Below are positions 26,925-36,402 of a DNA stretch of 64,000 nucleotides, piece after piece; the stretch's first letter is position 1; every line of letters begins with the position of its first letter. The stretch spans positions 7,147 to 71,146 of the forward strand of contig CAVOLE010000038.1 in NCBI GenBank assembly GCA_963696665.1. Reading direction: 5' to 3'. A model generated the notes under the pieces. That model had not been told where the DNA came from and ran no database searches. It saw nothing but the letters and a program-made list of their open reading frames with translations. Origin of the DNA: Roseiarcus sp963696665. Its GTDB lineage: Bacteria > Pseudomonadota > Alphaproteobacteria > Rhizobiales > Beijerinckiaceae. A program made the translations under genes and the position numbers.

Positions 26925-27263
26925 ATGACCTACGTGGTCGTGGAAAACTGCATAAAGTGCAAATATTTGGATTGCGTGGAGGTCTGCCCTGTCGACTGCT
27001 TCTACGAGGGCGAAAATATGCTCGTCATCCACCCGGACGAGTGCATCGATTGCGGCGTGTGCGAGCCCGAATGCCCTGCCGAAGCCATCAAGCCGGACAC
27101 TGAACCCGACCTCGCTTTTTGGCTTAAGCTGAATGCTGAATACGCCAAGTCTTGGCCGAATATAACCAGTAAGAAAGAGCCGCCGCCGGACGGCAAGGAA
27201 TTCGACGGACGAGCGAACAAGTTTGCTGAGTTTTTTTCGGCTGAGCCTGGGGAGGGCGATTAA
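26925..27263 (+). CDS. fdxA: 7Fe ferredoxin FdxA
   Basis: 112 residues, ATG 26925 after ACAAGGATATACGT. MTYVVVENCIKCKYLDCVEV-CP gives the first cluster Cys pattern and CIDCGVCEPECP the second, the pattern of 3Fe-4S plus 4Fe-4S FdxA. The C-terminal ~50 residues (AEYAKSWPNITSKKEP, KEFDGR) are the usual dihydrofolate-like tail. Low-potential electron carrier in the cytoplasm. Upstream of carD in the same order as in other Hyphomicrobiales. Confidence 0.96.
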   Translation: MTYVVVENCIKCKYLDCVEVCPVDCFYEGENMLVIHPDECIDCGVCEPECPAEAIKPDTEPDLAFWLKLNAEYAKSWPNITSKKEPPPDGKEFDGRANKFAEFFSAEPGEGD

Positions 27264-27549
27264 GCACATTTCGATTCTTTGGCAATTCGGCCGAGGCGGG
27301 CCCCGCTCCGCCGCGGATAGATTGGTTCGGGCTCATCTTCCTCTTTGATTTTTCGACGGATTTGTGCTAAACGGGCAATTAACCGTCGAGCGGAAGTCGC
27401 TAGGCGTCCCTGGCGAAGACGCAAGTGGTTTTTCTCGACGAAAAGTCAACTCGCCGTTCTAAAAGCAATATTCGTGCACGGATTGAGAGCAGTGTTCGTG
27501 CATGGATTTATAGCGCGTGCGGGAGAGTTTGCGCGTGGAGAGGTTAACT

Positions 27550-28729
27550 ATGGTGGCGCGTAATAAATCTAAGAAGACAACAAGTTCAAAGACAAAGAAA
27601 ACAGGCGCCGCTTCCAGAGCGAAACCGAGGGCAAAGCGCACGACTAAGGCCGCTTCTCCATCTAGCGTCCGAAGCCGCGTGAGCAAGAGCAAACCGGCGT
27701 CGAAGACGCGAGTCGCGCGCAAAACGAGTAAAATTGCTCAAGCCAAGACGAAAAACGCTGCGGCGAAACTTTCGAAGCGGAGGCGGACAAGCGCCAGTGT
27801 CAGAACGATGACCCATGAAATCGGCCGCAGCGAAGAGGCCCGCCGCTCGAAAAGTGGCCGCCTCGAAGAGCGTGAGCAAGACGTCAAGAGCCGCGGCCGC
27901 CGCCAAGCGGGCGTCCACCGCCCGGGCGCATGTGAAGGAACAGGAAGCGAAGTTGTTGAGAGCAAACCAAATCGCGCAGGAGCCTCGAGGCGTCACCGGC
28001 AAGGAGGCGGCGGCGCTTGGCGCATCAAAGCCAAGTTCCGGTCACAGCCCCCATATCGCTCATCCGGCCGAGGCGGCGTCGCCCGCAAAGCCCGCCGCGC
28101 CGGCGGTCAGGGCGCCAAAGGCGGGAGTGTCGGAAGAGGCGCCCCCGGCGGCGAAGGCTCTCAAGAGCGCGAGCCAGCGTCAAGGCTTCAAGCTCAACGA
28201 GTTCGTCGTCTATCCCGCGCATGGGGTTGGTCAGATCGTCGCGATCGAGGAGCAGGAAGTCGCCGGCTTCAAGCTCGAGCTGTTTGTCATATCCTTCTCG
28301 AAGGACAAGCTCACTTTGCGCGTCCCGACGTCGAAGGTTACAGGCGTTGGAATGCGCAAGATCTCCGATCCCGACACCGCTAAGCGTTCGCTCGACATCC
28401 TGACTGGGCGCGCGCGCGTCAAGCGCACGATGTGGTCCCGACGGGCTCAGGAGTACGAAACCAAAATCAACTCCGGCGATATCAACGCAATCGCTGAAGT
28501 CGTGCGCGATCTTTACCGATCGGAGGCGCAACCCGAGCAGTCGTATTCGGAGCGACAATTGTATGAGGCCGCTCTCGACCGGATGGTTCGCGAGATCGCC
28601 GCGGTCCAGAAGTCGAACGAGATCGACGCTTTGAAGACTGTCGAGGCGCAATTGCAAAAGGCTCAAAGCCGGGCTGCGAAGACCCTCGGCCCAGCGAGCG
28701 CGGCAGGCGAGATCGAACAGGCCGCTTGA
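27550..28729 (+). CDS. carD: CarD-family transcription regulator with lysine-rich N-terminal arm, one frameshift
   Basis: Translation most likely starts at ATG 27550 (GGAGAGG seven bases before), giving a Lys/Ala/Arg-rich histone-like arm (KKTTSSKTKKTGAASRAK). The frame then changes at 27811-27815 (CCC run) and continues as MKSAAAKRPAARKVAASK, so the open frame 27815-28729 alone has no ribosome site. The C-terminal CarD_CdnL domain starts at FKLNEFVVYPAHGVGQI with RVPTSKVTGVGMRK, and RTMWSRRAQEYETKINSGD. CarD binds RNA polymerase and stabilises open promoters. An in-frame TGA at 27809 in the second frame confirms the break. Confidence 0.88.
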
Positions 28730-28754
28730 GGATTGCGGCCTTCGGGCCGTCCTC
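28728..28754 (+). terminator. Hairpin at the carD stop
   Basis: GAGGA and TCCTC enclose CGGCC-TTCG-GGCCG. The UUCG tetraloop makes it very stable. No U-run, so termination would need Rho or be incomplete. Confidence 0.5.
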
Positions 28755-28928
28755 TCGCCGCTCGGTTCTTCTGGCGCGCCCGTGGTGATGAGCGCGCTCC
28801 CGCCCCGCCCGGGTATTCGCGGGCGACGAGAACACAGACAGTTTCGCAGGCTTGGGAAGCGACTGCGGAGCGGAAACTCGGCGTAAGGGTCACGATTGCT
28901 CGCGGTCCATCGATTCCCCGTCTACCCG

Positions 28929-29387
28929 ATGTTGTCGCTTTGGATTTTGGTCCTTACCGCGGCGACCTTGTTTTGGGTGGCGCTCACGGATTTGAAGGAA
29001 TTCAAGGTACGCAATGAGTTCGTCGCGATCTTGGCCGGCCTCTATCTTGCCCACGCACTTTGCTCTGGCGCGTGGGTGTCAATGCAGTGGAATCTGGCCT
29101 TTGCGCTTCTGATGCTGGCGGGCGGAGCTTACGCTTATTCGCTTCGCCAAATTGGCGGCGGGGACTTGAAGCTGCTGGCGGTCGCCTTCCTCTGGACCGG
29201 CCCCTGGTTTGCCGGGCCCTTCGTAATCCTCTTGCTGATCTTTACCGGCGCATATTATGTCGCGGCCAGATTGGGATGGGCGGCGGCGCAGCAGACCGCA
29301 GCGGGCTTGCGGATTCCCTTGGCGCCGTCTCTGGCGGGCGCCCTCATCGGCGCGCTCGCCTTGGGCCTCATAGCCCCGAACAGCTGA
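28929..29387 (+). CDS. cpaA: Prepilin peptidase CpaA/TadV
   Basis: 152 residues from ATG 28929 (a TTG at 28896 would add 11). Small A24-type membrane peptidase with four helices. The catalytic aspartates are in WVALTDLKEFKVRN and in GGGDLKLLA. It cleaves the leader of Flp-type prepilins at the inner face of the membrane. Convergent with the pilin gene and 800 bases before cpaB. Confidence 0.9.
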   Translation: MLSLWILVLTAATLFWVALTDLKEFKVRNEFVAILAGLYLAHALCSGAWVSMQWNLAFALLMLAGGAYAYSLRQIGGGDLKLLAVAFLWTGPWFAGPFVILLLIFTGAYYVAARLGWAAAQQTAAGLRIPLAPSLAGALIGALALGLIAPNS

Positions 29388-29415
29388 CGTCGCGCGACGC
29401 CGGCGTTATCGCAAA

Positions 29416-29592
29416 TCAGGGCGACAGCGCCTTATCCAGCGCAAGCCATTGTTTCGAAACCCAAGTGCCGACCAGGCCGATCGTGGCGATGACGGCGATC
29501 AAGAGTATCCCGAGCAACACTGTATATTCGATGAGGGCAGCGCCGTCTTCGTCCTTCAGGAACTGGCTGAAGACCTTCACAGCTTTGGACAT
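29416..29592 (-). CDS. Flp/Fap pilin
   Basis: 58 residues from ATG 29592. The prepilin cleavage region is DEDGAALIEYTVLLGILLIA: G-A/A, then Glu at +5, hydrophobic helix, the class IVb Flp pattern. The mature pilin would be about 38 residues. It is the structural subunit of the Tad pilus, opposite in orientation to the rest of the cluster. Confidence 0.93.
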   Translation of the reverse strand: MSKAVKVFSQFLKDEDGAALIEYTVLLGILLIAVIATIGLVGTWVSKQWLALDKALSP

Positions 29593-30191
29593 TCGGGCTC
29601 CTGACGGATTTTGCAATCACCGGCGTTGGCGCATTGTTGATCGAAGGCCGGCTACGGCCATCCGGCGCAATTATCCGTTGGGGAACGGCTTGGTCAATAC
29701 CGGGTCATTCCGGCTGGCGGCTAATAAATGCACGTACGCAATTGTGATTTACTGAATTATATTCTCTGATTGATCGAGGCTATCCCTTCGCACCGAAGCT
29801 ATCCAAAGTCTTTGGGAGGCGGTTGTTATTTTCCCTCTTGAAATCCCTCCAACTGTGCGCTCACCTAGGCAAGCTATTCAGCCTCTCGGAACCAGTTTTG
29901 TTTCTGATCTCACATGTATTGATGCGTTTTGCAGTCATAGGTGAATTATCTCGAGAATTAGTCGATTCTAGACGGTAAAATACACGCGCCTACAATATTG
30001 TGGAGACATCATTGTGATTGCGTCGGAAAGTTCTTCTGCGTTAGTTGATTGTGTTTTGGCGGACGGTTGAAAAATCTGCTCGGTTTCTCGCTAGACCGGG
30101 CTGATCCGTTGACACGCGGAATAGATTAAGCGTAACTAATAAATAACTTCCGACTTAAATCGGTTCCTTTGGGGGAAGGATCAATACAATC
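29593..30191. other. Divergent promoter region of the Tad locus
   Basis: 599 bases, lower GC than its surroundings, no gene seen. It must contain promoters for flp (leftward) and the cpaB operon (rightward). The right part has the TTGACA box described separately. Confidence 0.6.
30109..30140 (+). promoter_or_regulatory. Candidate sigma-70 promoter of the cpaB operon
   Basis: TTGACA at 30109-30114 and TAACTA at 30133-30138 (spacing 18), about 50 bases before the cpaB start. Weak -10 match; inference by position. Confidence 0.45.
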
Positions 30192-31121
30192 ATGCGCGGG
30201 AGTACGAATCTCGTAATCCTTGTTTTTGCTGTAATTCTTGGCGGCGTGGCGGCTTTTCTTGCCAGAAGCTGGCTTCAGAGCCATTCAGCGCACGCAAGCG
30301 CTCAAAAGACTGTTCCGATTCTGGTCGCGAACGACACGCTCGCCTTTGGGTCGCCAATCGGCCCCAAGGACGTGAGGCAAGTCGACTGGCCGGCGCAATC
30401 GAGCCCGGAGGGCGCCTTCCCGAATTTCGCGGCGCTCACGAAGAGCGGCAGGCGGATCACGCTCTCCCCGTTTGTCCGCGACGAGCCGATTATCGCCTCG
30501 AAGGTGAGCGCGCCGAATCAAAGAGCTTCGCTGTCGACGGTCATCGAGAAGGGCAAGCGGGCCGTGACGGTCGCGGTTGATGACGTGCGCGGCGTGGCGG
30601 GCTTCATCTTTCCTGGCGATTTCGTCGACGTCGCGCTGACCCGAACGGACAGCAGCATGGGTCCGCAGAATTTTTCCGAGGTGATCCTGCAGCATGTCAA
30701 GGTGCTGGCGATCGATCAGATGGCGGGTCAACGCCAGGAGCATCCGACCGTCGCCAAGGCCGTCACGGTCGAGGTGGACCCCGAGCAGGCGCTGAGGATC
30801 TTGCTTGCCGCCAATGTCGGGAAGCTGTCGCTGATCTTGCGCCAGCCTGCGGAAGTCGCGTTGGCTCCCGATGCGAAGGTCACCGATCGGGATCTGTTCG
30901 GCGCCGACGAGGCGCAAGCGCAGGCGGCTCTCCCCAACGTGCAACCCGCCGCTTTTCAGCCCGACCCGCCGCCGGCGCCGGCCCTGCCGCCAGGGGGAGC
31001 GACCCTGCCGCCAGCGGCCGCCCCGCCGCCCATGCCTCCGCCCGACACGCCCACTCGGAAGATCACCGTCTATCGGTCGGTCAAGAGCGAACAGTACGAC
31101 GTCCCTGAAGAGGTCCAATGA
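30192..31121 (+). CDS. cpaB: Flp pilus assembly protein CpaB/RcpC
   Basis: 309 residues. One N-terminal transmembrane helix (LVILVFAVILGGVAAFLA), then the SAF-like/RcpC domain (VPILVANDTLAFGSPI, RAVTVAVDDVRGVAGFIFPG) and a proline-rich tail. It acts in the periplasm, helping form the outer-membrane channel of the Tad secretion system. Overlaps cpaC by four bases (ATGA), so translation is coupled. Confidence 0.95.
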   Translation: MRGSTNLVILVFAVILGGVAAFLARSWLQSHSAHASAQKTVPILVANDTLAFGSPIGPKDVRQVDWPAQSSPEGAFPNFAALTKSGRRITLSPFVRDEPIIASKVSAPNQRASLSTVIEKGKRAVTVAVDDVRGVAGFIFPGDFVDVALTRTDSSMGPQNFSEVILQHVKVLAIDQMAGQRQEHPTVAKAVTVEVDPEQALRILLAANVGKLSLILRQPAEVALAPDAKVTDRDLFGADEAQAQAALPNVQPAAFQPDPPPAPALPPGGATLPPAAAPPPMPPPDTPTRKITVYRSVKSEQYDVPEEVQ

Positions 31122-32677
31122 CGGAAGGCCGTGCATTGAAAGAGCGAACGCAATCCTTCCAGCCCCGGCTGTGGCTTGGAAAAGGACGGGCGGCTTTGAC
31201 GCGCCGCAAGGTTCGGGCCGCGATGCTCGCGGCCGCCGGCTTGAGTGCGGTTGGTCTCGGCCTCGTTCAGGCCGCGACGCCTGCTCAGGCGCAAAAGGGC
31301 AGCCCCTGTCATTCGGTCAGAGAGCAAGTAAGCTCGCTAAGGGTGACGCTCAACAAATCGCGCACGCTTTGCTTTTCCGACCCGTTCTCGACCGCGGTCA
31401 TCGGCGCGCCCGAAATCGCCGACGTTTTGCCGATGACCGACTCGATGCTCTATGTCCAGGGCAAGAAAGTCGGCGCGACCAACATTTCCGTGTTCGATCA
31501 GCAACGGCGCCTGGTGTCGGTGATCGACCTCGATGTGACGCCCGACACGACATCGTTGCAAAGCAAGATCGCCGCCAGCACCGGGGGCAGGGACATCAAT
31601 GTCACCAGCGCGAATGGCGAGATCATTCTGAGCGGCGAGGCGAGCGACGGCTTGGCGGCTGCCCGCGCCGTCGAAGTCGCCAAGGGCCTCTCGCCGGACG
31701 CGCAGGTCGTCGACGCGATGAAGGTTTCCCCCTCGCAGCAAGTCATGCTGAAGGTGCACATTCTCGAAGTCGACCGCAACGCCGGACGGGACCTTGGCAT
31801 CAGCTGGTTCGGCAAGGCGAACAGCGTGAGCTTCGCCACGGGTCTCGGCTCACAGCCGACGACCGCCGCAAACAACAGCGGGGTGTTTCCTGGGTCAGGC
31901 TCCACGGCGTCTTCGTTCGGCGTGCTGCTCGCCAATGTCGTCAACACGCACGGCGTCAGCATCGACGCGCTTCTGTCCGCGCTCGAGAGCAAGGGCCTCG
32001 TCAAGAGCCTGGCGGAGCCGGATCTCGTTGCGCTTTCGGGAGAAAAGGCGACGTTTCTTGCGGGGGGCGAAATTCCTGTGCCGGTGGTGCAAGGCACGAA
32101 CGCGACGAACACCACGCTTGGAATCGGCGTCAACTACACGCCGAATATTTCCATCGAATGGAAGCAGTTCGGCGTCGGCCTGGAATTCACCCCTACGGTC
32201 CTCAACAACGGCATTATCAATCTGCAGCTCAATCCGTCCGTGACCGAGATCAACTCGGCCAACAGCCTCAACATCAACGGGACGACGGTTCCCTCATTGA
32301 CCGAGCGCAAGGCGCATACGGCGGTCGAATTGCGGGACGGGCAAAGCTTCGCGATCGCAGGCTTGTTGCAGGCGCAAGACTCGCAAAGCATCAACCAGCT
32401 TCCATGGATCGGCAACGTGCCCATCATCGGCGCGCTCTTTCGATCCACCGACTTCCAGAAGAGCCAGACGGATCTCGTCATCATCGTCTCTCCCCATCTC
32501 GTCAGGCCGGTGCGTCCGGGGCAGCATCTGGCCACTCCGTTCGACACGTCGCTCCAGGCGAACGACGTCGACATGTTCCTGATGGGCGACACTGAGCGCA
32601 AGAAGCGGTACACCGACTACGTGACGAGCGGTGGGGGCCTGCAAGGGCCTTACGGTCATATTCTCGGCGGCCAGTGA
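31118..32677 (+). CDS. cpaC: Secretin CpaC/RcpA
   Basis: 519 residues. Signal region RRKVRAAMLAAAGLSAVGLG. The N-terminal domain (ADVLPMTDSMLYVQGKKVG) and BON-type domain precede the secretin core: VMLKVHILEVDRNAGRDLGI, LAEPDLVALSGEKATFLAGGE, VGLEFTPTVLNNGIINLQL. Oligomer forms the outer-membrane pore for the pilus. Downstream is a lipoprotein whose start overlaps its stop. Confidence 0.95.
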   Translation: MTEGRALKERTQSFQPRLWLGKGRAALTRRKVRAAMLAAAGLSAVGLGLVQAATPAQAQKGSPCHSVREQVSSLRVTLNKSRTLCFSDPFSTAVIGAPEIADVLPMTDSMLYVQGKKVGATNISVFDQQRRLVSVIDLDVTPDTTSLQSKIAASTGGRDINVTSANGEIILSGEASDGLAAARAVEVAKGLSPDAQVVDAMKVSPSQQVMLKVHILEVDRNAGRDLGISWFGKANSVSFATGLGSQPTTAANNSGVFPGSGSTASSFGVLLANVVNTHGVSIDALLSALESKGLVKSLAEPDLVALSGEKATFLAGGEIPVPVVQGTNATNTTLGIGVNYTPNISIEWKQFGVGLEFTPTVLNNGIINLQLNPSVTEINSANSLNINGTTVPSLTERKAHTAVELRDGQSFAIAGLLQAQDSQSINQLPWIGNVPIIGALFRSTDFQKSQTDLVIIVSPHLVRPVRPGQHLATPFDTSLQANDVDMFLMGDTERKKRYTDYVTSGGGLQGPYGHILGGQ

Positions 32678-32682
32678 ATTCG

Positions 32683-33105
32683 ATGCCGCATCGGTCGAAA
32701 GCTGAAGCCGCCGCGTCGAGAAGCGCGATCTTGATCTTATCCCTTGCGGCGTCCCTGGCGGTCGCCGGCTGCTCTTCCACGATTGGCTTCGACGACCCGT
32801 TCGCCGACTACCTTCAGCGGACCGCTCTGGTCTCGACGACGGGCGGCGATGCTCCGGCCGCGAACACCGTTATGCAAACAGCCACGCCGTGGCCACGCAA
32901 CGCCAACGACACGAACATTCCAGCGAATGGCGCGCGGCTTGTGAAAGTGATCAACCGCTATGAAAGCGGCTCCTCGGGCGCAAGCGCGAGCGAGGGCGGC
33001 GCACAGACTTCGACCAGCCCAGGCGGCAACCCCGGCGGCGCAACCAATGGCGGCGCCTCCACCGGAATGACGGCTACTCCTTCCCCTCAACCCTCAGGCT
33101 ATTAG
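32683..33105 (+). CDS. Tad-locus lipoprotein (CpaD position)
   Basis: 140 residues from ATG 32683 (GTG 32674 overlapping the cpaC stop is the alternative). Lipobox VAGCSS at about residue 31. A short conserved part (DPFADYLQRTALVS, NGARLVKVINRYESG) and a Ser/Gly-rich disordered end. It sits where CpaD is usually found, but shows no CpaD sequence pattern and is shorter. I call it a candidate pilotin-like lipoprotein by position only. Confidence 0.75.
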   Translation: MPHRSKAEAAASRSAILILSLAASLAVAGCSSTIGFDDPFADYLQRTALVSTTGGDAPAANTVMQTATPWPRNANDTNIPANGARLVKVINRYESGSSGASASEGGAQTSTSPGGNPGGATNGGASTGMTATPSPQPSGY

Positions 33106-33125
33106 AAACGCGAAGGCGCCTTTCG

Positions 33126-33653
33126 ATGCCGGAATCCATGCGAGCAGGAACATTATCGTTGTGGCGCGACGAGGATGGGTCCGCCCTCGTCGAGGCGACA
33201 ATTGTCATGCCTCTTTTGATCAGCCTGTTTCTCGGCGTGTTCGAGTTCTCCTGGTATCTCTACAATCAGCAGCTCGTGGTGTCGGGCTTGCGCGACGCCG
33301 CGCGCTACATGACCCGAGTCGAACTCACCGACGGCAATCGCGACCCCTGCGCGCAAAAGGATCAAAACGGCGTTCTGTACACGGACGACGCGGCGAACAT
33401 TGCAACCACCGCTGAGCCGCTTACCGGCGGCTCGCCGCGCATCACCGGCTGGAGCCCGGCCGACGTCACAATCAGCTGTGTTCCGAGCGTGGCTCTCGAG
33501 AATGGAGACTACGCCGACGGTTCGGCAGCCATGACGATCATCGAGGTCGCGACCCGTTTCGCCGATCCTTCGCTCGGGCTGTTCTCATCTCTGGGACTGA
33601 AGGCGCCGATGTTGTCCTTCTCCCATCAGGAGCGGTTCATAGGACCGGGCTGA
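33126..33653 (+). CDS. TadE-like pseudopilin
   Basis: 175 residues. DEDGSALVEATIVMPLLISL is the TadE processing region with Glu at +5, followed by one hydrophobic helix; periplasmic part has a Cys pair (DPCAQKD, ISCVPS). Minor pseudopilin of the Tad system, cleaved by CpaA. Followed closely by a second TadE-type gene. Confidence 0.88.
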   Translation: MPESMRAGTLSLWRDEDGSALVEATIVMPLLISLFLGVFEFSWYLYNQQLVVSGLRDAARYMTRVELTDGNRDPCAQKDQNGVLYTDDAANIATTAEPLTGGSPRITGWSPADVTISCVPSVALENGDYADGSAAMTIIEVATRFADPSLGLFSSLGLKAPMLSFSHQERFIGPG

Positions 33654-33658
33654 CGAGC

Positions 33659-34324
33659 ATGTTCTCGTTCTTCGCTGAGCTTGCTCGAGATGAGGACGGC
33701 GGCCCCCTGGTCGAGGTCGCGATCATCTTGCCGATTCTGATCCTGTTTCTTTTCGGCGGGATCGACTTCATGAATGCGCTTTACCAGTGGAACGCCGCGG
33801 CCAAGGCGGTTGAGATCGGCGCGCGCATCGCGGCGGTGTCCGATCCCATCGCCTCCGGTCTGACCTCGATTGCCGACGATGTGGTGAGTTCGGGCGTGGC
33901 GTCGGGAAGTCCGATGCCAGACTTCACCATCGAGTGCGACGGCGGCGCGGCCGCTTGTAGCTGCGCGAGCGGCGCATGCGACGGAATGGGTTCCTATTCG
34001 CCGGACGCGATGGGGCTCATCGTTTATGGGCGTGCTGGAAATGGCGGTTGCACGCCGCCGGCCTCTCAATATTTCGCCGGCATGTGCAACCTTCATCCTG
34101 CGATAGCGCCCCAATATGTGACGGTCATCTATAAGCAGACGGGCTTGGGCTACGCCGGACGGAGTTTAGGACCTGTTCCGACAATCACGGTTTCGCTCAA
34201 CGCTCCTTCCTCCAAGACCAAGCTGCCGTTCAAGTTTTTCTTCCTGCCGTTCGGCGCAATCAACATGCCGCAGGTGACAACGACGATAACAGGGGAAGCC
34301 CTGTCGGCTTCGGCCGCCGACTAG
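33659..34324 (+). CDS. Second TadE/TadF-like pseudopilin
   Basis: 221 residues. DEDGGPLVEVAIILPILILF with Glu at +5 and a hydrophobic helix; the periplasmic domain has six Cys (CDGGAAACSCASGAC, GCTPP, MCNLH), probably disulfide-bonded. Five bases after the previous gene. TadE or TadF assignment uncertain. Confidence 0.87.
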   Translation: MFSFFAELARDEDGGPLVEVAIILPILILFLFGGIDFMNALYQWNAAAKAVEIGARIAAVSDPIASGLTSIADDVVSSGVASGSPMPDFTIECDGGAAACSCASGACDGMGSYSPDAMGLIVYGRAGNGGCTPPASQYFAGMCNLHPAIAPQYVTVIYKQTGLGYAGRSLGPVPTITVSLNAPSSKTKLPFKFFFLPFGAINMPQVTTTITGEALSASAAD

Positions 34325-34346
34325 AGCCCGCTGCGTTCACATGGAA

Positions 34347-34438
34347 CCGTCATTGCGAGCGAAGCGAAGCAATCCAGGGATCGTAGGACGCCCTACGACC
34401 CTTGGATTGCTTCGTCGCTGCGCTCCCCGCAATGACGG
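34347..34438. repeat. Long palindromic repeat (family 1)
   Basis: CCGTCATTGCGAGCGAAGCG ... CCCCGCAATGACGG, an inverted structure with inner hairpin GTAGGACGCCCTAC. The outer flanks GCTGCGTTC and GAACGCAGC are also inverted. Same family as 2121-2253. It lies between tadE and tadG, and its translation makes a false N-terminus for tadG (LRAKRSNPG, CAPRND). Confidence 0.85.
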
Positions 34439-34475
34439 AACGCAGCACGCGCCAGCAATACGCAAACTGTATCGA

Positions 34476-36320
34476 ATGGGGTCCAGTATCCGGGATCATT
34501 TCTCCCGCCGCGCTCTTGCGTTGTGGCGCGACACAGATGGATTGATGGTTCCCTATGTGGCGGTGATGCTGCCGGTTCTGGTCGGTTTCGCCCTCCTTGC
34601 CCTGGACGCCTCCCGGCGCATGAGCTTGCAGACGCAGATGCAGGCGGCCGCCGACAGCCTCGCGCTTGCCGGAGCTCGCGAGCTCAACAAACAACCGGGC
34701 GCCGAAGCGCGCGCGATCTCCGCGATGGCGAACGCGCACGCCGCGACGGAATCGTCCAACACGCTCTTCGGCGTCGGATCGTCGCCGACGTTGGACTACA
34801 CATTCGTTTTCTATTCGAGCCTTCTGGCAGCGAGCGACGGCATCGGCGGCGCTCTGGCGAGCGGGGATTCGGACGCGAAATATGTCGCCGTGAAGATCAC
34901 GCCCCAGACGTGGTCGACCGTCCTTCCGGCGACGTTCTTGGCCAACATTTCAAAGAGCGCATTCGCCGTCGGCGCCGACGCGGTCGCCGGTTTCGCCGGC
35001 ACGAGCGTTTGCTCGGTCGCGCCGATCTTCGTGTGCAACCCCTATGAAGAGAGCGCGGGATCGATGACCGACGCGCAAGCGACGGCTGCGCTCTATTCCG
35101 CCTTCGACAACCCGGCGATGCTGAGGCGTCAACTCAAGCTCAACAGAAACGGCGTCGGCCCCGGCCACTTCGGGTGGCTCAAGACGGCCGACGGCTGCAA
35201 TAATGCGACGTGCATGGCGAAGAATGTCGCGGGCGCCGCCGGCGCTTGTTACAGCGACGCGGGCGTGAGCCTCGCCATCGGCAATAACAGCGCCGTCGAG
35301 CCCTATTTCGACACGCGATTTGATATCTACAATCAGAACCCGCCGCTCGCCTCGCCCAGCGCCGACCCGCCGGCGGTCAATGTCCGAAAGGGCTATCTTC
35401 CGGGACGCCAGTCGAACGCCGTCGACTGGTGCAGCGCCACGCCGGCCAGCGGATCGAACCTCTACTACACCTACCCCTCGAATTGGACCGTGGGCGCAGC
35501 GACCCAGAATTCGCCGATTCTGACGAATGTCGCCAACCCGATCGGGATAACAGCTGGTGAACCCGTGGTGGACTCAGGCGGCGCCTTCGTGAGCACGACG
35601 GCCAACCCCGTCACCGTCTCCAATTCCGCCGGCGCGGCGGTCACGGTCTCGACCCCGGCCACGACGTCGCAGGCCTCGGACGCCCTTACAATCGAATGGA
35701 CGACCAGCGGGTTGCCAGAGGACATCGCCTTCCCCAGCCTCGGCGGCGCCGAGGGCAACGGCCAATGGGACTGCGCCAATTATTGGGCCATCAATCATCC
35801 CCATGGGCCCTCGGCTGCAACTGTCGGAACGGCGCTCGGCGGCGTGTGCGGAACGCCGCCCCAAACCACGGTGAGCCGCTACCAGGTTTACCGGTATGAG
35901 ATCGCCCAGGGAACGCGGGCCGGGGGGATCAACGACTGGTCGGGAAGAAATGGCTGGACGAGCAACGGCCAACCGGACCCCCAAGGCTCGAGGAGCCCGC
36001 CAGGGGCTCTCCAGACCGAGAGCGGCGCGCCCTTCTGCGCCAACGCTCGGGGGGCGAGGGGCGTCGACACCACGACCGGCGGAATCGATCGGCGCAATTT
36101 GATCGTGCCGATCATCAATTGCCTCGCTCAAACGGCTCTCGGCGCCATGACTGACGCCGGCGCATCCGCCGAGACGCCGGTGGCGGCTTTCGGCAAGTTC
36201 TTCATGACCCAGCCGTACACCGCGCTCAAGGACGGCAATCTCTATGGCGAAATCACCGGCGCCCCGGTCCGACCGACAACGTCAAGATTTTCCATCTTGT
36301 GCAGCTATACCGTTAGATGA
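34476..36320 (+). CDS. tadG: TadG-like pilus assembly protein
   Basis: 614 residues from ATG 34476; the longer reading from 34341 is translated repeat. ALALWRDTDGLMVPYVAVML then a hydrophobic helix and the Tad domain ALDASRRMSLQTQMQAAADS, AGARELNKQPG. The long periplasmic portion has conserved Cys residues and an unusual ~60-residue Thr/Val/Ala-rich insert (NPVTVSNSAGAAVTVSTPAT). Inner-membrane Tad component, possibly anchoring the pilus base. Confidence 0.9.
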   Translation: MGSSIRDHFSRRALALWRDTDGLMVPYVAVMLPVLVGFALLALDASRRMSLQTQMQAAADSLALAGARELNKQPGAEARAISAMANAHAATESSNTLFGVGSSPTLDYTFVFYSSLLAASDGIGGALASGDSDAKYVAVKITPQTWSTVLPATFLANISKSAFAVGADAVAGFAGTSVCSVAPIFVCNPYEESAGSMTDAQATAALYSAFDNPAMLRRQLKLNRNGVGPGHFGWLKTADGCNNATCMAKNVAGAAGACYSDAGVSLAIGNNSAVEPYFDTRFDIYNQNPPLASPSADPPAVNVRKGYLPGRQSNAVDWCSATPASGSNLYYTYPSNWTVGAATQNSPILTNVANPIGITAGEPVVDSGGAFVSTTANPVTVSNSAGAAVTVSTPATTSQASDALTIEWTTSGLPEDIAFPSLGGAEGNGQWDCANYWAINHPHGPSAATVGTALGGVCGTPPQTTVSRYQVYRYEIAQGTRAGGINDWSGRNGWTSNGQPDPQGSRSPPGALQTESGAPFCANARGARGVDTTTGGIDRRNLIVPIINCLAQTALGAMTDAGASAETPVAAFGKFFMTQPYTALKDGNLYGEITGAPVRPTTSRFSILCSYTVR

Positions 36321-36402
36321 AATCGATTACGAAAAGCGGAGGCATGCCGAGACGATCCCCAGGGCTCCTGGAGCGCCGCGCCGGCTTTGCGATGGCGGGC
36401 CG

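Noticed and set aside
27550..28383. Separate Lys/Arg-rich 277-residue protein in frame 1
   Set aside because: After 27815 the sequence is the CarD gene read in a wrong frame; only the first ~90 residues are real.
27815..28729. CarD as a complete gene starting at 27815
   Set aside because: No ribosome site before 27815 and the Lys-rich arm continues from the frame starting at 27550, which has a good ribosome site. The frameshift explanation is better.
34341..34475. Extended N-terminus of TadG
   Set aside because: It is the translation of the family 1 palindromic repeat (LRAKRSN, CAPRND); the TadG membrane start follows at 34476.
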